NCBI GenBank assembly: GCA_937951615.1 | Contig: CALFBH010000023.1 | Location: 1 to 64,000, forward strand | Reading direction: 5' to 3' | From: an uncultured Saprospiraceae bacterium | GTDB lineage: Bacteria; Bacteroidota; Bacteroidia; Chitinophagales; Saprospiraceae | Length of the DNA stretch: 64,000 bases | Part shown: positions 46,842 to 55,309 of the stretch, piece after piece | How positions within the stretch are numbered: the first letter of the stretch is position 1 | How the letters are laid out: every line of letters begins with the position of its first letter | Position numbers and translations under genes: made by a program | The notes under the pieces: generated by a model | What the model was told of the DNA's origin: nothing | The model's input: the letters and a program-made list of their open reading frames with translations, nothing else | Database searches by the model: none

Positions 46842-48230
46842 ATGGCTCAAATACTATTCATCGCACTCCTATTCGTCACCTTTGGCATTGCTTTCCGCAA
46901 ATATGCTCAATTGAGGAGAAATATTCTATTGGGCAAAGATGTCGAAATAAAAGGAGATACAGGAGAACGCACAAAAAACATGCTGTTAATTGCATTTGGA
47001 CAAAAAAAGATGTTCAAACGTATTATTCCAGCGATTATGCACCTGTTTATTTATGTGGCATTTTTGTTTACACAAATAGAGCTGATTGAAGTTTTTGTAG
47101 ACGGACTCAGCGGAAATCATCGTATTTTTCGGCCCATGTTGGGAGGCGTTTATACGGCTTTGATTAGTTTTATAGAAATTCTGTCTGTTGGTGCATTTAT
47201 AGCAACGCTGGTTTTTCTGATTCGCCGGAACTTGCTCAAAATTCCTCGTTTCCATAAGGATGAAATGACAGGCTGGCCAAAACTGGATGGTAATCTGATT
47301 CTTTATGCAGAAATTTTGCTACTCATCGGTATTTTTAGCATGAACGGTGCAGATGAAGTTTTATACAATCAGGCACATTCCCATGCAGTGGGCGCAGAAG
47401 GCGTGCAAGGTTCTTTTGGCTTTGCAGTGAGCCAGTGGATGGGACCTGCCTTGTTTGGCGGTATGAGTGTTGGCGCACTGGAAATTATAGAACGAATGGG
47501 CTGGTGGTTGCACATCACCGTCGTATTTGCTTTTCTGAACTACCTGCCTTATTCAAAACATTTGCACATTCTACTGGCTTTCCCGAATGTCTTTTATTCC
47601 AAACTGACCTCAAGAGGCGAGATGGAAAACATGCCTTCCATTATGAATGAAGTGAAAAGCATGATGGGACTCATTCCAGAAAGCGAAGTCGCAGCAGAAG
47701 GCAATATGGATGATCTGCCAAAATTTGGAGCGAGCGATGTGTTTGACCTGACTTGGAAAAATATGCTCGACGCTTATACCTGTACGGAATGTGGACGCTG
47801 TACATCAGTTTGCCCTGCGAATATTACAGGCAAGAAATTATCGCCCCGAAAAATAATGATGGATGTAAGAGATCGTGCAGAAGAAATTGGTAAAAATCTG
47901 GACACCAATAATCTAGAATTGATAGTTGCCGATAAAAAAGAAGGCGCAACCAAGCTAACAAAAGAAATTTATGACGATGGGAAATCCTTATTCGATTATA
48001 TCACAAATGAAGAAATACACGCCTGCACGACTTGCAATGCCTGCGTAGAAGCTTGTCCGGTCATGATTGATCCACTGGACATTATTCTGAAACTACGCCG
48101 CCACGAAATCCTCGACCTTGCAGCAGGACCAAGCGACTGGACACCGATGTTTACCAGTATTGAAAACAGCGGTTCAGTCTGGCAAATTCCAGATGCGAGG
48201 GATAAATGGGCAACTGATTTGGTGGAGTAG
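46842..48230 (+). CDS. Membrane-bound 4Fe-4S oxidoreductase subunit (HdrD/GlpC-like)
   Basis: This 462-aa protein has about six hydrophobic helices in the N-terminal half (NarI/DUF3390-like, e.g. 'IIPAIMHLFIYVAFLFTQIE', 'GVYTALISFIEILSVGAFIA'). Two 4Fe-4S binding motifs follow: 'CTECGRCTSVCP' starting at Cys314 and 'CTTCNACVEACP' starting at Cys395. Proteins of this kind in Bacteroidota usually have a CCG-domain (Fe-S) partner directly downstream. No such gene follows here; the DUF488 operon does. It is expected to pass electrons between quinone and a soluble partner. Confidence 0.85.
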   Translation: MAQILFIALLFVTFGIAFRKYAQLRRNILLGKDVEIKGDTGERTKNMLLIAFGQKKMFKRIIPAIMHLFIYVAFLFTQIELIEVFVDGLSGNHRIFRPMLGGVYTALISFIEILSVGAFIATLVFLIRRNLLKIPRFHKDEMTGWPKLDGNLILYAEILLLIGIFSMNGADEVLYNQAHSHAVGAEGVQGSFGFAVSQWMGPALFGGMSVGALEIIERMGWWLHITVVFAFLNYLPYSKHLHILLAFPNVFYSKLTSRGEMENMPSIMNEVKSMMGLIPESEVAAEGNMDDLPKFGASDVFDLTWKNMLDAYTCTECGRCTSVCPANITGKKLSPRKIMMDVRDRAEEIGKNLDTNNLELIVADKKEGATKLTKEIYDDGKSLFDYITNEEIHACTTCNACVEACPVMIDPLDIILKLRRHEILDLAAGPSDWTPMFTSIENSGSVWQIPDARDKWATDLVE

Positions 48231-48338
48231 ATTGTTTTAAGTAATTACTTTTTGAATCTTGAGATGGTTTATACAGGCAATATTGGGTTGTTAAAGGAGT
48301 TCTGCCCCACAAAAAAAATAAAAATCAAGAAAAAAGCG

Positions 48339-48346
48339 TAAATTTG
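48339..48346 (+). promoter_or_regulatory. -7-like element at the DUF488 operon
   Basis: TAAATTTG matches TAnnTTTG and ends 4 bases before the ATG at 48351. If it is used, transcription would start at or near that ATG, which favours either a leaderless mRNA or the second ATG at 48363 (MIYTIGYGNR, the conserved start of the family). No clear TTG box was found at the right distance. Confidence 0.35.
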
Positions 48347-48350
48347 AAAC

Positions 48351-48914
48351 ATGAAAGAAAGCATGATTTATACGATAGGATACGGAAATAGAAAGATTGA
48401 AGATTTTGCCAAAATCCTTCGAGAATTTGATATTCAATACCTTATAGATGTAAGATCTAAGCCGTATTCAAAATATAACCCTAAATTTAGCCAAAATGAA
48501 CTAAAATTTTTCCTGAAAGACAGAGGAATTACGTATGTTTTTTTTGGAGATGCATTGGGAGGGCGACCAGACTGCCCATGTTGTTATGATAGCGAAGGAA
48601 AAGTTGATTATGAAGAAGTCAAAAAACAAGATTTCTTTATTCAAGGTCTTTCTAGAGTAGAAACAGCCTATCAAAAACAACTAAAAATAGTATTAATGTG
48701 TAGTGAAAGTAAGCCCGAAGAATGCCACAGAACAAAGTTGATTGGCGACGAATTGGTAAAAAAAGGTATCAACCTTAGACACATTAATGAAAAAGGAAAA
48801 CTTAAATCTCAAAACGAGATAATGCTAAAATTAACTAAGGGAAGAAACATTGTTGACTTATTCGGCAATGTTGAAAATTTTACTTCTCGAAAACAATATC
48901 TAAACAATCAATAA
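48351..48914 (+). CDS. DUF488 family protein 1
   Basis: This 187-aa DUF488 protein begins 'MIYTIGYGNRKIEDFAKILR', followed by 'YLIDVRSKPYSKYNPKFSQN' and the C-terminal signature 'CSESKPEECHRTKLIGDEL' (Cys and His conserved). The biochemical role of DUF488 is not established; the conserved CxExxxxCHR core looks catalytic or metal/nucleic-acid binding. The stop overlaps the ATG of the second DUF488 gene by one base. ATG 48363 is an alternative start better aligned with the family. Confidence 0.85.
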   Translation: MKESMIYTIGYGNRKIEDFAKILREFDIQYLIDVRSKPYSKYNPKFSQNELKFFLKDRGITYVFFGDALGGRPDCPCCYDSEGKVDYEEVKKQDFFIQGLSRVETAYQKQLKIVLMCSESKPEECHRTKLIGDELVKKGINLRHINEKGKLKSQNEIMLKLTKGRNIVDLFGNVENFTSRKQYLNNQ

Positions 48915-49393
48915 TGGAATTTTTCACAATTGGCGTTTACAATTCAACAGAAGAAGAGTTTTTCGGAAAATTAACGGAAAATCGAATTGATACTTTTTGC
49001 GACGTAAGGCAGAGAAGAGGTGTCCGAGGAGCTAAATACTCTTTTGTTAATAGCCAAAGATTACAAGCAAGATTAGCTGAATTAGACATTAAGTATGGTC
49101 ACGTACTCGCATTGGCACCCACGACAGAAATTCGTAATTTACAGAAAGAGGCGGACACTCAATCGGGAGTACAAAAAAGAGATAGAACTCAATTAGGTAA
49201 GGTTTTTCAAATAGCCTACAAAGATAGAGTTTTAAAGAATTTTGATTTAGATACTTTATTAGAACAGCTTGAAAATGCAGGTGCAGAAAAGATTGTATTA
49301 TTTTGTGTAGAAGAACATCATAGGGCTTGCCATAGGTCAATAGTAGCAGATAAAATTGAAGAGAAATATGGAATTCAAGTAAAGCATCTATAA
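48914..49393 (+). CDS. DUF488 family protein 2
   Basis: This 159-aa second DUF488 protein has 'FFTIGVYNSTEEEFFGKLTE', 'FCDVRQRRGVRGAKYSF' and 'LFCVEEHHRACHRSIVADKI'. It overlaps the first by one base and is diverged from it, so the pair probably forms a heteromeric unit rather than a recent duplicate. Three bases separate it from the kinase-like gene. Confidence 0.85.
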   Translation: MEFFTIGVYNSTEEEFFGKLTENRIDTFCDVRQRRGVRGAKYSFVNSQRLQARLAELDIKYGHVLALAPTTEIRNLQKEADTQSGVQKRDRTQLGKVFQIAYKDRVLKNFDLDTLLEQLENAGAEKIVLFCVEEHHRACHRSIVADKIEEKYGIQVKHL

Positions 49394-49396
49394 ACG

Positions 49397-49891
49397 ATGA
49401 AAACACTATCGTATGAAAACCTTTTGAATCTCATATTGAAGAATAAAGTAACCAAGATAAATATTTGTGGAAGTCCTGCGTCAGGAAAGTCTACACTTGC
49501 TGAACGATTATCAGAAGACACAGGATTCCAAATAATAGACTTGGATGATTATCTATATTCTAGTGGATGTAAGCGAAAAATTCACCAAGAAGATATAACC
49601 ATTATAGGCGAGTTGTTGAATATTGATAATATGATAATTGATGGGACTTATACCTCATCATTAAAGCAAAGAGTAAAAGATGTTGATTTGTTTATCCTGA
49701 CAAACAGCAATAATGTGAAGTGCTTGATTAGGTTTTGTAAGCGATTATTAATTAAACGGAATTTAAAATGTGGCGAAAAGATAACTGCCAAGACTTTAAG
49801 ATTAATATGGACTTACAAGCAAGTCGAAGTCAAAAAAATCATCTCTGTAATTCCTAAAACTAAATTGATAAGATTCAGTGGATATGAATAA
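49397..49891 (+). CDS. P-loop nucleotide/nucleic-acid kinase-like protein
   Basis: This 164-aa protein has Walker A 'GSPASGKSTLAERL' at about residues 25-38, a shikimate/adenylate-kinase-like 'FQIIDLDDYLY' and the 'MIIDGTYTSSLKQRV' region. Its size and order of motifs fit the small AAA/adenylate-kinase-like proteins sometimes called topology-modulation kinases. The substrate is unknown. It overlaps the next gene by 8 bases, supporting a single operon. Confidence 0.75.
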   Translation: MKTLSYENLLNLILKNKVTKINICGSPASGKSTLAERLSEDTGFQIIDLDDYLYSSGCKRKIHQEDITIIGELLNIDNMIIDGTYTSSLKQRVKDVDLFILTNSNNVKCLIRFCKRLLIKRNLKCGEKITAKTLRLIWTYKQVEVKKIISVIPKTKLIRFSGYE

Positions 49892-50759
49892 TCTAAGGTT
49901 GTGGGCTAATTATTATTACAATATGGGTTTTAACGTTACTCATATCAATGCCAAATTGAACCACAAAGCAAAGAACCCATACAAATCTGCTACCAATAAC
50001 AGATTTGCTTTACGAAATAAGAGGCAAGAAGTCTCTGAACTAAATAGTTTAGATTGGGAAAATTCAGACGGTATTGGAGTCGTACTTGGATTTAACAACC
50101 TTAGAGCAATAGACTTTGATTTTCATAGATGGAGTATTGAGGTAAATCACGACAAACGAGATGAATTTATTAGTATTTGTTTGGATACTATGAACCTCCC
50201 TAAGTCATATGAATGGGTCATATCTACGCCTAAAGGAGGGTTTCATATTCTATTTTATTCAAGATGGCATAACATACCAGTTAAAGAAAACCTAACCAAA
50301 GCATTCACTCCAAATGTCAAATACTATGATAAATACAATACTTCATATTTTCATTTCAAGCAAATAGAATTGAGATGGGAGAAACACTTAGTATTGCCTC
50401 CCTCTTTATCAAAAAATGTGGTTCATAAAGAAACTGAATCATGGTCTTATGAAGAGCCAATAGAGCAATTTAGCAATTATGAATTTTTAAATAAAAAGCT
50501 ACCAATTTCTAATCCTTTGGAAGTCGAAACAAAAAGCATCCATAAGCTATTAAATGAAATTTGCTATGACGATTATGGCAAAGAAGGGAGTTATATCAAC
50601 AGCAAAAAATCAGGATACAACATCCATTTAAGTGGCTACTATGACTCACAGGAGGAAGGTAGTATTCAATTTTATATAGAAGGGGAATTTTTAGATTTTT
50701 CACCTCTCTATTTCAAGTTAGACGAGCAATCATCAATTCCTGAAGATTGGATTAAATAA
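49884..50759 (+). CDS. Bifunctional DNA primase/polymerase (PrimPol/AEP) family protein
   Basis: This protein has 291 aa from the ATG at 49884; a GTG at 49878 is less likely. 'DGIGVVLGFNNLRAIDFDFH' contains the acidic metal-binding pair (DFD) and 'WVISTPKGGFHILFYSR' the conserved STPxGGxH of archaeo-eukaryotic primase-polymerases. No helicase or PriCT domain follows; the C-terminal 120 residues are unrecognised. Such stand-alone PrimPols occur in mobile elements and in defence or repair modules. Confidence 0.8.
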   Translation: MNNLRLWANYYYNMGFNVTHINAKLNHKAKNPYKSATNNRFALRNKRQEVSELNSLDWENSDGIGVVLGFNNLRAIDFDFHRWSIEVNHDKRDEFISICLDTMNLPKSYEWVISTPKGGFHILFYSRWHNIPVKENLTKAFTPNVKYYDKYNTSYFHFKQIELRWEKHLVLPPSLSKNVVHKETESWSYEEPIEQFSNYEFLNKKLPISNPLEVETKSIHKLLNEICYDDYGKEGSYINSKKSGYNIHLSGYYDSQEEGSIQFYIEGEFLDFSPLYFKLDEQSSIPEDWIK

Positions 50760-50762
50760 ATA

Positions 50763-51389
50763 ATGGTATTGCAACAAATAGTAATAGTATCCAAAACGCA
50801 TATGTCAAATGCAGCATGTGTTGGAGCGTTGACAAGCGATGGAAATTTTCTAAGGCTCTTAGATGAATATGGTAATAACCAGCCAAAGAATACAGGCTTT
50901 GAAGTAAGACAAATTTGGGATATAGAATTTAAAAAGAGAACAAATTTAAAGCCTCCTCATGTCGAAGATATTTTAATTACTAAAAAAGAGCTAAAAGGCG
51001 AATTAAAAGATGAAATATCCATGCTTCAAATCGTAGAAAGATTTAATGCACCGATTTGGCGTGGAAGTCCAGATACTTTATTTGACGGTTGTTTACTTTG
51101 GAGTAATAGCGGAAGTGGCTATATCTCCGAAGAAGGAATGCCAAGTCAAAGTGTTGGTTTTTGGATACCTGACATGAATTTAACTAAACGAATTGTCTTT
51201 GATAAAGTAAGGTATAGTTATCCAAATATAAATGGCTGGAGAAGTTTACCCTATGTCGGTTACGCTGACCCAATCGAAATAATTCCAAGTGGAACACTCG
51301 TGAGAGTATCTCTTGCAAGATGGTGGGATAGAAATGGGGAGACAGAATTTAGGTGTTCATTACAATTGTCTGGTTGGTATCTCGACTAA
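50763..51389 (+). CDS. Dual-OB-domain protein
   Basis: This 208-aa protein has 'NAACVGALTSDGNFLRLLDE' at the start and 'IWDIEFKKRTNLKPPHVEDI', which I recognise as the dual OB-fold containing family often encoded near DUF488 genes. The C-terminal half (IPSGTLVRVSLARWWDR, FRCSLQLSGWY) is beta-rich, as expected for a second OB barrel. It is the last gene of the five-gene operon (3-base gap to PrimPol). Nucleic-acid binding is the natural expectation. Confidence 0.7.
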   Translation: MVLQQIVIVSKTHMSNAACVGALTSDGNFLRLLDEYGNNQPKNTGFEVRQIWDIEFKKRTNLKPPHVEDILITKKELKGELKDEISMLQIVERFNAPIWRGSPDTLFDGCLLWSNSGSGYISEEGMPSQSVGFWIPDMNLTKRIVFDKVRYSYPNINGWRSLPYVGYADPIEIIPSGTLVRVSLARWWDRNGETEFRCSLQLSGWYLD

Positions 51390-51517
51390 AAAATTAAATA
51401 AAAAAGAAGGCGAGGGCAGAACAAAGCATACTCGTCATATCCAACAACAAATGTATTTCAATTAGTTTCCAAACACTTCTACCTCCCCTAGAATTTAAGA
51501 AATACAATAATTTTATA

Positions 51518-52354
51518 CTAGCCACGCTTAAAAAATACATCAAAAAAGACCAGTTGAGCTTTGATGGCATTTGCCCAATATGCCCAATTATGCGCGCCAG
51601 CTTGTTCAATAAATTCATGCGGAATATTTGCCTCAACTAATTTTTGCTGCATATTTTTATTCACCTCATAAAAGAAATCCTCCGTACCACAGTCGAAAAT
51701 AAGTTTCAAGTTTTTCTCTTTCAGCCCATCCACCATATTAATCACCGTGTTTTCATTCCACACCTCTGGCGAATCGGCATAAGTACCCAGCCGTTTTGCA
51801 ATATCCCAATTATCCGGAAAGGGACGAATATCCAGTCCGCCACTCATGCTCCCTGCTGCTCCCCATACCTCAGGATGTCGAAAAGCCAGGTAAAACGCGC
51901 CATGTCCGCCCATACTCAGTCCTGAAATGGCTCGCCCATCTCGCCCGATCTTAGTCTTATATTCTTTATCTAATGCAGCAACCAGTTCTTTTGCCACATA
52001 AGTCTCATACTGCATGGTCGAGTCGATAGGACTATCAAAATACCAACTGGTATTCGCACCATCTGGACAGGCAATGATGATTTGATATTGGTCCGCATAT
52101 TTTTTGAGTGCGGGGACAGTAGTTATCCAATCTTTATAAGTTCCACCTGCGCCATGAAGCAGATACAAGACCGGAAAGCCGCTCTTTTGTGCATCATAAT
52201 TCGCAGGCAAAATGACGGTATTGGGAATGGTTTTTTGCATAGACGAACTGCGTACCATAAAAGTATCGACACGCACCAGGGAAGGTGCTTGTTGTTTGCA
52301 GCCAAGGATAGCAAAAGTGGTCAGCAGTAGAAAGAGTTTGATGGTCTGTGACAT
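51518..52354 (-). CDS. Lipoprotein alpha/beta-hydrolase esterase
   Basis: This 278-aa protein has a lipoprotein signal (LLLTTFAILGC, Cys19) followed by an esterase-D/feruloyl-esterase-like alpha/beta hydrolase: 'PVLYLLHGAGGTYKDW' oxyanion region, nucleophile elbow 'GLSMGGHGA' and a C-terminal 'AGAHNWAYW' with the catalytic His. It probably hydrolyses an ester at the cell surface or in the periplasm. It is transcribed towards the DUF488 operon (convergent). Confidence 0.9.
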   Translation of the reverse strand: MSQTIKLFLLLTTFAILGCKQQAPSLVRVDTFMVRSSSMQKTIPNTVILPANYDAQKSGFPVLYLLHGAGGTYKDWITTVPALKKYADQYQIIIACPDGANTSWYFDSPIDSTMQYETYVAKELVAALDKEYKTKIGRDGRAISGLSMGGHGAFYLAFRHPEVWGAAGSMSGGLDIRPFPDNWDIAKRLGTYADSPEVWNENTVINMVDGLKEKNLKLIFDCGTEDFFYEVNKNMQQKLVEANIPHEFIEQAGAHNWAYWANAIKAQLVFFDVFFKRG

Positions 52355-52381
52355 ACAGTTGAATTTGAAAAGTGCAAAAAA

Positions 52382-52409
52382 AAAGCCCCGATTACAAATC
52401 GAGGCTTTT
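52382..52409 (-). terminator. Intrinsic terminator of the 52432 gene
   Basis: AAAGCCCCGATT (left), loop ACA, AATCGAGGCTTT (right) makes a 12-bp stem with one mismatch. On the minus strand it is followed by a run of T (the A-run at 52376-52384), right after the 52432-53097 stop codon. Confidence 0.8.
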
Positions 52410-52431
52410 CGTATAAACTAAGACTAAAAGC

Positions 52432-53097
52432 CTATTTCTCATAAGGAAAGCGCTTGGAAACACGCTTCATCAGGTAATCTACCAAATCGTCTGTAGTACC
52501 GTTAGAACTGGAAGATATAGTTCTATCAAAACTCCAAATCATTTTTCCATCTTCACCATTCCATAATTTAATGAAAACATCAGCATCACCTGTTCTTACA
52601 GATATACCAGTGAGAACATTGAGTGCCATTGCTCCACCTCTACTAAAGGTAGCACTGGTTTTTACATTTCCACCAAAGATAGCATCAACACCAAGCATAG
52701 TAGCGATTTCGTCTTTTGTGTAATCAGCCATATCATCGGTCTCTTTGATGCCATTTTTTCTAAGCAATGTATTGGTTCTATCTACATCCTGAATATCTAC
52801 ATCGACCATTTTCTTTTTCTTCTTTCTTTTCAAAAACCAAGAATACATAGAGTTTTGGAAAGCCTGCTGATATTCTTTGGCTTTGGCATCCAGTTCTTCC
52901 TGTGATGCTCTTTTTTTCTTGTTGGGTTTTGCGTCAATCATAAGGACGTCAAGTGGCAAAATAGCAATTGTTTTGTGCTTTTTTACAATTTTTTCTAAGT
53001 TATCATCTTCATAGACTTTAGCTGTAAGTTGTGCACTTAACTGATTAGAAGCCATTAAAATGATAGAACTCAATAGAATAATTACAAAGTTTTTCAT
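52432..53097 (-). CDS. Exported CsgG-like/unknown protein
   Basis: This 221-aa protein has an N-terminal signal peptide (FVIILLSSIILMASNQLSAQ). The core 'HKTIAILPLDVLMI', 'EIATMLGVDAIFGGNV' and 'VFIKLWNGEDGKMIWSFDR' recall CsgG/DUF799-like proteins, in which an 'AILPL' strand starts the fold. A Lys-rich stretch (KRKKKKKMVDVDI) is unusual. No firm function is assigned. It is monocistronic with its own terminator. Confidence 0.65.
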   Translation of the reverse strand: MKNFVIILLSSIILMASNQLSAQLTAKVYEDDNLEKIVKKHKTIAILPLDVLMIDAKPNKKKRASQEELDAKAKEYQQAFQNSMYSWFLKRKKKKKMVDVDIQDVDRTNTLLRKNGIKETDDMADYTKDEIATMLGVDAIFGGNVKTSATFSRGGAMALNVLTGISVRTGDADVFIKLWNGEDGKMIWSFDRTISSSSNGTTDDLVDYLMKRVSKRFPYEK

Positions 53098-53455
53098 AGT
53101 AGAATAAAGTTTTTTTAAAAAAATAAAATATCCCGAATTTAATCGAGATGGGAATTGATTATATATAGGTTTGACATTTCAGAAATTACCTGAATATCAA
53201 ATAAATAAATACTTATGCTTGAGAGAATTAATTATAAACGTTTTGAGTGTTATTATAGTATGGGATCATGAGTTTGTATTTAAGGGACTGAAAAGAAAAT
53301 ACAAATTCTGGGCTACAATTAACAATTTTGCACAAAATTAAGTTAATTTTTCTTTTTATCCAAATTAATTTTTCTCAGGTTTTTCTTTTTTGAAAACCTG
53401 CTAAGTCTTTCTATCTTTACAAGATACTCAACTACTTATTCCAAACTTAAGTATC
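53098..53455. other. Intergenic region with one promoter, otherwise no gene seen
   Basis: These 358 AT-rich bases separate divergently transcribed genes. Apart from the promoter at 53390-53419 I see no ORF with family features, no RNA gene and no strong repeat element. Confidence 0.6.
53390..53419 (+). promoter_or_regulatory. Bacteroidota promoter of the first sugar dehydrogenase gene
   Basis: TTG at 53390-53392, exactly 19 bases, then TATCTTTA at 53412-53419 (one mismatch to TAnnTTTG). It lies about 36 bases upstream of the ATG at 53456. Confidence 0.65.
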
Positions 53456-55150
53456 ATGAAAAATTTTCTACTTGGCATTTGTGTGCTACTGCTATGTCCT
53501 GTCTATTCCTCTTCGCAGGTCACCATTGATTTAATTACCTTTGCTACAGGTTTCGATAATCCAGTGGATATTGCCCACACGGGTGATGCCCGTCTGTTTG
53601 TAGTCGAAAAGGATGGCTATATTCGTATTGTTAATGGAGATGGAACCGTCGTTTCTACGCCCTTTCTGGATATCGATGCCAATGTGCGTTCCAGCGGAAA
53701 TGAGCAGGGATTGCTTGGATTGGCTTTTCATCCCGACTATACGACAAATGGCTATTTTTATGTCAATTATATTGACAATAGTGGCAATACCCGCATTTCC
53801 CGTTTTAGCGTAAGCGCGAATCCTAATATTGCAAATCCCAATAGCGAGCTACTCATTTATGTCGTATCTCAGCCTTATTCCAACCATAATGGAGGTGATT
53901 TGAATTTCGGACCAGATGGTTACTTGTATATTGGACTTGGCGACGGTGGAAGTGGGGGAGACCCTGGTAATCGTTCGCAAAATACCAATGTAGCCTTAGG
54001 TAAAATGTTGCGAATAGATGTGGACAATGGCACAACTTACGCCATTCCGCCCGATAATCCATTTGTTGGAGATGCCAGTACACTAGATGAAATATGGGCA
54101 ATTGGTCTGCGCAATCCCTGGCGGTTCAGCTTCGATAAAGTGACAGGAGATATGTGGATTGCTGATGTCGGGCAGGATGAATCAGAGGAGATTGATTTTC
54201 AGCCAGCTTCGAGTATGGGCGGTGAGAATTATGGCTGGCGTTGTTATGAAGGTTTTGATGCTTTTAATACTTCGGGCTGCCCGCCTGCGAGTGCGATGAT
54301 TGAGCCAGTTCATGCTTACGCCAATAATTTTAATATGGGTTGTTCAGTAACGGGCGGTTATGTCTATCGAGGCAGTCAGTATCCTCGTCTAGCCGGTTTG
54401 TACATTTATGCAGATTATTGTTCGGGCAAATTTTGGTCCATCCAGCGTGCAGGAGCGAATAGCTGGATGAATCAGGAAATTGCAGATTTTTCCAGCTATG
54501 AATACAGCTCCTTTGGAGAAGACCAGAATGGCGAATTATATGTTGTCAGCTATGCAGAAGGCAGCCTATTGCAAGTCGTAGATGCCGAACCCTTGCCTGT
54601 TGAGTTGATTGGTTTCGATGCCGAAGTGGTCAATGATCGTCAGGTTTTAACGACTTGGGCAACAGAAACGGAAATCAATGCAGCCTACTTTGAAATTCAG
54701 CGCAGCGCAGATGCCATTGACTTTGAAACGCAAGGGAAAGTATTTGCCGCAGGCAATAGTACCACCATCCAGAATTATGAATTTTTAGATGAAAATCCTT
54801 TATGGGGAACATCATATTATCGGTTGAAACAAGTGGATATTGATGGCACTTATACTTTTTCTAATTTAGAAAAAATAGAATTAGAACGCCCATATTTTAT
54901 TCCAAATGTATATCCAAATCCAGTCGGAAAAAGTCAAACCTTGACGCTGGATTTCGGTACATATTCCGGAGAGTCGGTCTTAATGAATATTACAGATTTA
55001 TCTGGTCGCCTGATTCATACTGCTGAATTGGAAGCGGTACAAGGTATTGTTAATATTGCTTTATCTGAATCCCTACAGCCTGGCGTTTATCTCATTAACG
55101 GAGAATTCAACGGCTATTATTTTTATCAAAAAATCGTGATTAGTAATTGA
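53456..55150 (+). CDS. PQQ-type soluble aldose sugar dehydrogenase with T9SS sorting domain (1)
   Basis: This 564-aa protein has a signal peptide (LLGICVLLLCPVYSSSQ) and a GSDH-like six-bladed beta-propeller: 'PVDIAHTGDARLFVVEKDGY', 'NEQGLLGLAFHPDYTTNGYF', 'HNGGDLNFGPDGYLYIGLGD' and 'VGDASTLDEIWAIGLRNPWR'. These are the glucose/sorbosone dehydrogenase signatures. After a linker with a short Ig-like segment, the C-terminal 'NVYPNPVGKSQTLTLDF' and 'LQPGVYLINGEFNG' form a T9SS type A domain. The gene is paralogous to 55306. Confidence 0.92.
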   Translation: MKNFLLGICVLLLCPVYSSSQVTIDLITFATGFDNPVDIAHTGDARLFVVEKDGYIRIVNGDGTVVSTPFLDIDANVRSSGNEQGLLGLAFHPDYTTNGYFYVNYIDNSGNTRISRFSVSANPNIANPNSELLIYVVSQPYSNHNGGDLNFGPDGYLYIGLGDGGSGGDPGNRSQNTNVALGKMLRIDVDNGTTYAIPPDNPFVGDASTLDEIWAIGLRNPWRFSFDKVTGDMWIADVGQDESEEIDFQPASSMGGENYGWRCYEGFDAFNTSGCPPASAMIEPVHAYANNFNMGCSVTGGYVYRGSQYPRLAGLYIYADYCSGKFWSIQRAGANSWMNQEIADFSSYEYSSFGEDQNGELYVVSYAEGSLLQVVDAEPLPVELIGFDAEVVNDRQVLTTWATETEINAAYFEIQRSADAIDFETQGKVFAAGNSTTIQNYEFLDENPLWGTSYYRLKQVDIDGTYTFSNLEKIELERPYFIPNVYPNPVGKSQTLTLDFGTYSGESVLMNITDLSGRLIHTAELEAVQGIVNIALSESLQPGVYLINGEFNGYYFYQKIVISN

Positions 55151-55305
55151 AAAGTGTGTTTGAAAAGTGTGTTGGTGTGTTGATGTGCGCGTGTGTTGAT
55201 GTGTTCTTTTTTGCAAAGCAAAAAACACAACAACACAACAACACAACAACACAACAACACAACAACACAACAACACAACAATATGAAATACAACAACACA
55301 ACAAT
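55150..55305. repeat. GTGTTG/CAACAC inverted tandem-repeat element with TTTTTTGC-AAA-GCAAAAAA core
   Basis: The left arm is made of GTGTGTTGATGTG words (55154-55205). The core is a perfect 8-bp hairpin at 55207-55225. The right arm is a long CAACACAACAACAC run (55226-55280). It is the clearest arm-core-arm example in the window and sits between the tandem dehydrogenase genes. Confidence 0.8.
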
Positions 55306-55309
55306 ATGA
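55283..55309 (+). CDS. Upstream mini-ORF overlapping the second dehydrogenase start
   Basis: ATG AAA TAC AAC AAC ACA ACA ATA TGA encodes MKYNNTTI. A 23-bp tandem duplication of the gene's start region (from ATGAAATAC to ATGAAATAC) created it. Its stop overlaps the true ATG (ATGA at 55306-55309), an arrangement that allows translational coupling or interference. Confidence 0.4.
   Translation: MKYNNTTI

Noticed and set aside
51394-51636. 80-aa frame overlapping the esterase 3' end on the minus strand
   Set aside because: It is mostly antisense-frame shadow of the esterase gene; no family features or start context support it.
55147-55305. N-terminal extension of the second sugar dehydrogenase through the CAACAC repeat
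   Set aside because: The extension translates an intergenic tandem repeat and places the signal peptide internally. The ATG at 55306 gives a normal export signal.
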